Shown here: piece after piece, positions 59,401 through 64,000 of the stretch
How positions within the stretch are numbered: position 1 is the first letter of the stretch
Layout: the number at the start of each line of letters is the position of its first letter
Assembly: GCA_902806595.1 (NCBI GenBank)
Contig: CADCXC010000003.1
Span: forward strand, 2,232,001-2,296,000
Source of the DNA: Pyrenopolyporus hunteri
Lineage: Eukaryota > Ascomycota > Sordariomycetes > Xylariales > Hypoxylaceae
Reading direction: 5' to 3'
DNA length: 64,000 nucleotides
Position numbers and translations under genes: made by a program
Notes under the pieces: model-generated
Told to the model about the DNA's origin: nothing
Database searches by the model: none
What the model saw: the letters and a program-made list of their open reading frames with translations, nothing else

Positions 59401-60872
59401 ACGTACATATTACGACACATATTACATAGGTACATTGTAATATTGATATGCAATTGATTTTTCTTATGATTTTTTTATTCCTTCAAATTTCCCCCTGGAG
59501 CGAGATGACATGAGGCTTTTGCTCCCATCGAAACATCCCATCCATCGTACCACGTTCCTAGTTCACCGACTGTCCTTTTCACCGCGAATCAAGGCTGGCT
59601 GACTGACATGGAAGTTTGTGCCGAGTGTTTTAATTTTCTTCCCCCTTCGCCTATGAAATTACCCCTGGCTCTCAACAATTCCGGCTCTGTTCGACGCCGG
59701 TCACGCCACGCACCGATTTGTCTGACGAGCTATTTTATTATTTGTCCCCATGGCCAAGGGGGGTAGGAAGCGATTGATCTGATAAGATTCCCCCTTTTCG
59801 CGGATCTAATCTATGGACAGGCCACCCAGGCCCAAGTCGCCGAGGAAGGACAGCTCACGGTCCAAAGGACACCGGGTCCAGGGATTGACCATGTGGCATC
59901 GCACAAATGGATTCCCATCTAAATCCCACGGGCCCCCCAAATCGGAGAAATCTTTTTCTCTCGAGGGCGGAGTCCCGGGTCGCTGGTTCTAAAGGATGGG
60001 TATTCGTGCGACCGCACCGGACTTGTGACGGTGCTAATGTAAATACATATTCGCGTTTGTTCAAGTGAGACATTCCCCATCCATTTCTTGTTTTCATCTC
60101 CCCTCCCATATGACTTTGCTGTACCATCCGGTCACTCGAAAGCCTTGTTCGACAGTACATTCGAAAGTATAACTGTGTGGACGACTTAATAACGCAATAG
60201 GGGGTAATAAGGGACAATAATATGTACTCGGTACCCATTGAACTCCATTACGAAAGGTATTACATAAAAGCTCTGTCCATATTAAAGACAGCTACCATCC
60301 GACGTCTTTCCCCGTCAGGTGTCGAATCAGCCGGCTCATTCATCAAGTTACCTAGGTATATACATTGTTCGGAATACTATAGTAGATTTAGGTCAACCTT
60401 CACCTAATACCCATTATGGATAGATGAGCCTTTATATATTAATGTAGTTCAAGTTGGTATATACATTTCAACTTGTTGTTACTTGTTAAGGAGTGACATA
60501 TAGCAGGTAGTGTTCGCCAACTGTGGACGATTAATATAATCGGATACATACACCACGTAATCCATGCTCCGGAGAAAGAGGCCCACGCCCTGATATAACT
60601 CTTCATATGGACCTATGTACCCTATCTCGGGAAGGCCGGACTAACTACGATAGCGCGCCTAGGAAGCTGGGAGGTACCTATGGTCTTAAGAACGATCCTG
60701 CCTTTTTAATATCATATTGAGGGAAACATAAGCAGTCACTTAAGTGTCCTACATTCAACTAGGTGGTGTATGTGTAATCATCTTGAACTCGACATCATTT
60801 GCCAGTTCGGAATCATTTCGTAGTCGTATGAAAATACTTACATTGCGTATAAATGAATAATTATATACAGAG

Positions 60873-60910
<38 letters not shown>

Positions 60911-61670
60911 TACCGAGTACTACCTATTTATGGAGTCTTTTTTTTTCTTTTTTTTAAAAAAAATAAGAAAAAGAAACCCATCAGTTGTTAGATCTAGTAT
61001 ACGTAAACAGCGGGAGGTTATGGCGGTGAAGGTAATGAGGGCATCACAAAAAGTGCCACAAATAAACAATAGAAATAGGCGGCCGCCAAAGCCGAAATAA
61101 TCTGTGACTCGACACTGTTCTCAAAGACCCTGTCAAATCCGTAGTTGTTTTCAAAAAGCATAACCCTCAAATTTAATACTATTCGCAGTATACAACTATC
61201 CTGGGGATCATCTCTCGATTTCAATATAATATAATATTACATACAAGGTGATGCCCAAACGACCCTTGGGACCATACCGAGGCACCACTCCTACAGACCA
61301 ATGTATGGGATTTTATCTAGTTCCGGTTCCGGTCTCAATACCGGTTAGGTTCTCAGGCAAGGTTAATAAAACATAGGTATGTATGTATCGTCTAACCCCT
61401 GTTGCGTTATATGCCTCCTAGAGTTAACGGAGTACCCAATAAAGAACCTCAGACATGCAGAAAGGATATATAATAAGTAGGTCTGTGGTCGAGTCCCGAA
61501 AGTTGTAGCTATGTCCGGAGGTATGACAAGAACGCTAATGACGTCGCTGCTTGCGCGTTCTGCTCCATCGTGGGAAGTTTAAAATGGCCGTATGTCAGAC
61601 TGCTTAGAATCCCCTCGGAGTTTTTCTTCTGCAATGGCCAGATCCTCCCGTCTAAATTATACCCTTCGGT
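56473..61670. other. Largest gene-poor gap, 5.2 kb
   Basis: No supportable gene: frames are all below about 130 codons and unrecognised. It starts with the reductase promoter. TACCTAGG/TACATGTAG units are at about 57320, 57450-57500 and 58725-58740. A (AT)16 tract lies at 60876-60907, and poly-T/poly-A runs at about 60940-60965. It could hold untranslated RNA or long leaders; nothing in the sequence shows this. Confidence 0.5.
60876..60907. repeat. (AT)16 microsatellite
   Basis: Thirty-two bases of uninterrupted AT dinucleotides in non-coding DNA. Confidence 0.95.
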
Positions 61671-63041
61671 ATGGCTGAAAATCGCACCAAGATCGCTATT
61701 GTGGGCGGCGGTATCGCCGGGCTTGCCCTCGCGGCAGGTCTGGCCAAGAAGCCACACATCGACCTGCACGTCTACGAAGCGGTGCCAGCTTACAAGGACG
61801 TCGGCGCCGGACTGGCCCTTCATCTCAACGCTATTAAGGCTATGTCACTCCTCGGCCCTGAACTAAGGCAGGCATATTTCGACAAGGCCGCGGCCATGGG
61901 CGAGGAAGATCAGGAGATGGTGACAGAAGTCATCCTAGCGCATGGCCCTCATACAGGCCAACTAGTAGCTGAGCTCGGCAGGGCAAAGGGGAGGAAAACA
62001 ATCAGTCGAGCGGACCTTCTCGACGGATTCCTCGCCCTTATCCCCAGGGACCGAATTAGCTTCGGCAAGAGACTCGCTAGCATCAGCGAAGAAGCATCCG
62101 GCAGACGCAAGGTCACCCTGACCTTCGAAGACGGCACCAACGCGGAGGCGGACTGCCTCCTGGGGGGCGACGGGGTGCACAGCGTAACGCGCGCCTACCT
62201 GCTAGGCGAGCACCACCCGGCCACGCCGCCGCAGAACCACGACGGCTGGCAGATCTACCGCACCATGGTGCCGACGGCCGAGGCGCGGAAGCAGATCGAC
62301 CCCAAGTGGACGACGCGGGTGCCCATCCTGCTCGGGCCCCGGGGCCACATCAACTGCATCCCGCTGAACCGGAACACGCGCCTGAGCGCCGGCGTCGCCG
62401 TGCGCGGGGCCGCCCTGTCCTCCTTGCCCTCCGCCTCCCTCTCCTCCGTCTCGGCGCAGAACGGCAGTAGTAGCAGCACCAGCAGCACCGGCACCCTACC
62501 GCTCGACCCCTCCCTCTACGCCGACTACAGCGAGGAAGCGCAAGAGATCGTGCGCCTGGTGGCCAAGGACACGAGCGCGTCCTGGACGGCGATGGACCAC
62601 GACCACGCGCCGTTCTACGCGCGCGGGCGCGTCGCCATGTTCGGCGACGCGGCGCACACCTCCATGCCGTTTGCCGGGAACGGGGCCGCGCAGGCGCTCG
62701 AGGACGCCGCGGTGCTGGATTGCCTGTTCGGGCACATGACCGGAACCGGAACAGCGGGAGGAGGAGGAGGGAGAGGCGGGGAAGGGCAGATCGAGCGCGC
62801 GCTGCGGGCGTTCGACGAGGTGCGGCGGCCGCGCAGCCAGGCGGTGGTAGAGCTGGCGCGGAAGTTCGGGCGGGTGTACGCGTTCGCGGAGGACGGCATG
62901 CACGAGGATCCCGTGCGGATGAAGGCGTTCTTCGCGGAGATGGCGGCGTTCACGAACGAGTTCGATGTGAAGGGCCAGAATGAGGAGGCGTTGAGGGTGT
63001 TTGAGAGGTTGGGCGGGGTTGACGGAAGCTTGAAGAATTAG
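61671..63041 (+). CDS. FAD-dependent monooxygenase, salicylate hydroxylase-like
   Basis: Group A flavin monooxygenase of the salicylate 1-hydroxylase/6-hydroxynicotinate type, expected to hydroxylate an aromatic acid using NAD(P)H. Single exon, 456 residues. The dinucleotide fold is GGGIAG (12-17) followed by the acidic strand end HVYEA. The DG motif is LLGGDGVHS (Asp167) and the second FAD motif GDAAHTSMPFAGNGAAQALED starts at 325. Two low-complexity insertions stand out: a Ser-rich segment after AVRGAALSSLP (about 245-283) and a Gly-rich loop before the final helix (GGGGGRGGEG). The 3' two-thirds is far more GC-rich than the surroundings, producing shadow frames. Flanking DNA is gene-poor, so substrate cannot be read from context. 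Confidence 0.92.
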   Translation: MAENRTKIAIVGGGIAGLALAAGLAKKPHIDLHVYEAVPAYKDVGAGLALHLNAIKAMSLLGPELRQAYFDKAAAMGEEDQEMVTEVILAHGPHTGQLVAELGRAKGRKTISRADLLDGFLALIPRDRISFGKRLASISEEASGRRKVTLTFEDGTNAEADCLLGGDGVHSVTRAYLLGEHHPATPPQNHDGWQIYRTMVPTAEARKQIDPKWTTRVPILLGPRGHINCIPLNRNTRLSAGVAVRGAALSSLPSASLSSVSAQNGSSSSTSSTGTLPLDPSLYADYSEEAQEIVRLVAKDTSASWTAMDHDHAPFYARGRVAMFGDAAHTSMPFAGNGAAQALEDAAVLDCLFGHMTGTGTAGGGGGRGGEGQIERALRAFDEVRRPRSQAVVELARKFGRVYAFAEDGMHEDPVRMKAFFAEMAAFTNEFDVKGQNEEALRVFERLGGVDGSLKN

Positions 63042-63476
63042 GGGGGGCCGTGGGAGGTTGTACCTATTATATTAGCTAGACTACGCTGCGATTAAAAAAG
63101 TGAGTATTTGTTTGGAATGACGTGTGATTTGTGGTCTGTACCTACTTAGGTAGATGGAAGGTGAAGTGAAGAAGAATTTGATACTACATAACCTAGTGTT
63201 GAAAGCCTTGCGCGATTCAACTCGCCAAGTTGATATAGGATGAATAAGTCAAAATTCACCATTCTGAATAGTTACCAGTGCCGAGGAGTGCTCGAATATC
63301 TTAACTTCCCATAGGTTTGTAAATTAAGAAAATACCGGAAAAACAGGATATCTCGCAATGGCCAGCATATACGTTGATGTATAGATAGACAAGGTACCTC
63401 TCTATATATCCTATGAACGAGCGCAGACTATTATTTGGGTATCTACCCAATTCCCTATGTAACAACAGCCTCCTCT
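63042..63476. other. Intergenic
   Basis: 0.43 kb between convergent genes; nothing specific seen. Confidence 0.6.
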
Positions 63477-64000
63477 CTAAGTCGCCGGCGCAAACCTCTC
63501 CCCGGTATCCGCCATCCCCCTCAACTTAAACGCGCGCAGCGATGTCATAGACCGCATTGACACATGGCCGTGGCTATATCCCGCAACGCTCCCTGCGCTA
63601 GACCGGGACACGGACCGCGCGCGCGATAGCGGAGCGGCGGTAGCAGCTGTAGGCGCCGTAGGAGGCACAGATGTAAGCGTGCGCATATGCATGTGCATAG
63701 GAGCGTGCACAGACATGGGAGCGGACGTAGGCACGTCGCTGCGCGGACGCCGCGTGTTCAGGTGTCCCATGGCGGAACTTAACGCTGCGTGGGTGTTGGT
63801 CTTGGGATGTAGGGATGAAGGAGGAGGGGCTGGGTGGCCGCCTAGTACTGGGTAGGACGGGACATGTTGCTTCTGTTGCTGTGGGATGTGCTGAAATGGG
63901 TAGTGCTGTTGATGGGACGGCGGCGGAGCGTAATGATGGGTGGCGTGGGTTACGGAGGAGCTGCGTCGGCTGTTCAGCGAGTTCTGCCCGGAGCGGGATT
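63477..64000 (-). CDS. Low-complexity protein, C-terminal part (5' end beyond window)
   Basis: I do not recognise this protein. The frame is open on the minus strand from the window edge (64000) to the TAG/TGA-type stop at 63477-63479, about 174 codons. It is rich in Ser, Pro, His, Gln and Ala: SRRSSSVTHATHHYAPPP, QHIPQQQKQHVPSYP, then APMHMHMRTLTSVPP and a closing SRARSVSRSSAGS, MRSMTSLRAFKLRGMADTGERF. The last 15 residues look more ordered. Such tails occur in fungal signalling and transcription proteins. It could also be one exon of a longer gene; a spurious frame is not excluded. Confidence 0.5.
   Translation of the reverse strand, partial: SRSGQNSLNSRRSSSVTHATHHYAPPPSHQQHYPFQHIPQQQKQHVPSYPVLGGHPAPPPSSLHPKTNTHAALSSAMGHLNTRRPRSDVPTSAPMSVHAPMHMHMRTLTSVPPTAPTAATAAPLSRARSVSRSSAGSVAGYSHGHVSMRSMTSLRAFKLRGMADTGERFAPAT

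Noticed and set aside
62496..62983. Extra frames over the 3' half of the monooxygenase
   Set aside because: Arg/Pro/Ala-rich shadows of a GC-rich exon.
1..64000. CRISPR array, operons, insertion sequence or biosynthetic gene cluster
   Set aside because: No regularly spaced repeats, no transposase, reverse transcriptase or core biosynthetic enzyme seen; genes are intron-bearing and mostly housekeeping.

Overview
The window is nuclear DNA of a filamentous ascomycete (Pezizomycotina, most likely a Sordariomycete). The reasons are densely intron-containing genes with short GT-AG introns (about 47-210 bp), CTAAC-like branch points, both strands used without operons, and a fungal gene set (VAC8, SNF4, DCR2-like, GH76 DFG5/DCW1, RHEB, TIM22). 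Intergenic DNA is rich in a TACCTAGG/TAGGTA sequence family that I associate with Sordariomycete genomes. That taxonomic call is an inference.

Layout, left to right. At 1-4400 lie a truncated URC1-type GTP-cyclohydrolase-II-like gene (-), transcription elongation factor ELF1 (+) and uracil phosphoribosyltransferase (-). URC1 and a UPRTase both belong to the fungal uracil-degradation (URC) route, so this end may be a small pyrimidine cluster. At 5655-8320 is a WAPL cohesin-release factor. At 10217-13609 are RHEB GTPase and cytosolic seryl-tRNA synthetase. At 14956-17206 is a nine-exon ZUFSP-type (family C78) ubiquitin protease. At 20068-21481 is a membrane-anchored GH16 beta-glucanase. TIM22 (-) and a NAP/SET histone chaperone (+) fill 22396-25152.

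At 27413-31783 are a GPI-type GH76 mannosidase (+), mitochondrial IF3 (-) and the IMP1 mitochondrial signal peptidase (+); IF3 and IMP1 are divergent from one short promoter. VAC8 (-) occupies 32326-34422, the AMPK gamma subunit SNF4 (+) 38161-39623, and a large RhoGAP with a C-terminal coiled coil (+) 40415-44466. The right third holds a DCR2-like phosphatase (+), an unrecognised 220-residue protein (-), a nitroreductase (-), a flavodoxin-less P450-reductase-like flavoprotein (-), a salicylate-hydroxylase-like monooxygenase (+) and the 3' part of a low-complexity gene (-) running off the edge.

Most gene models were built by joining exons by eye with matching reading phase; each tested model closes exactly in frame. 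Several large gene-poor gaps (17.2-20.1, 34.4-38.2, 51.9-54.6 and 56.5-61.7 kb) hold only short random ORFs, microsatellites, TACCTAGG repeats and a few degenerate tRNA-like relics. I see no transposon with coding capacity, no CRISPR array, and no clear novel multi-gene system. The most interesting points are the URC1/UPRTase proximity, the ELF1 intron placed directly after the ATG, very small phase-critical exons in VAC8 and RhoGAP, the (Glu-Pro)n tail of IF3, and the unusual reductase.
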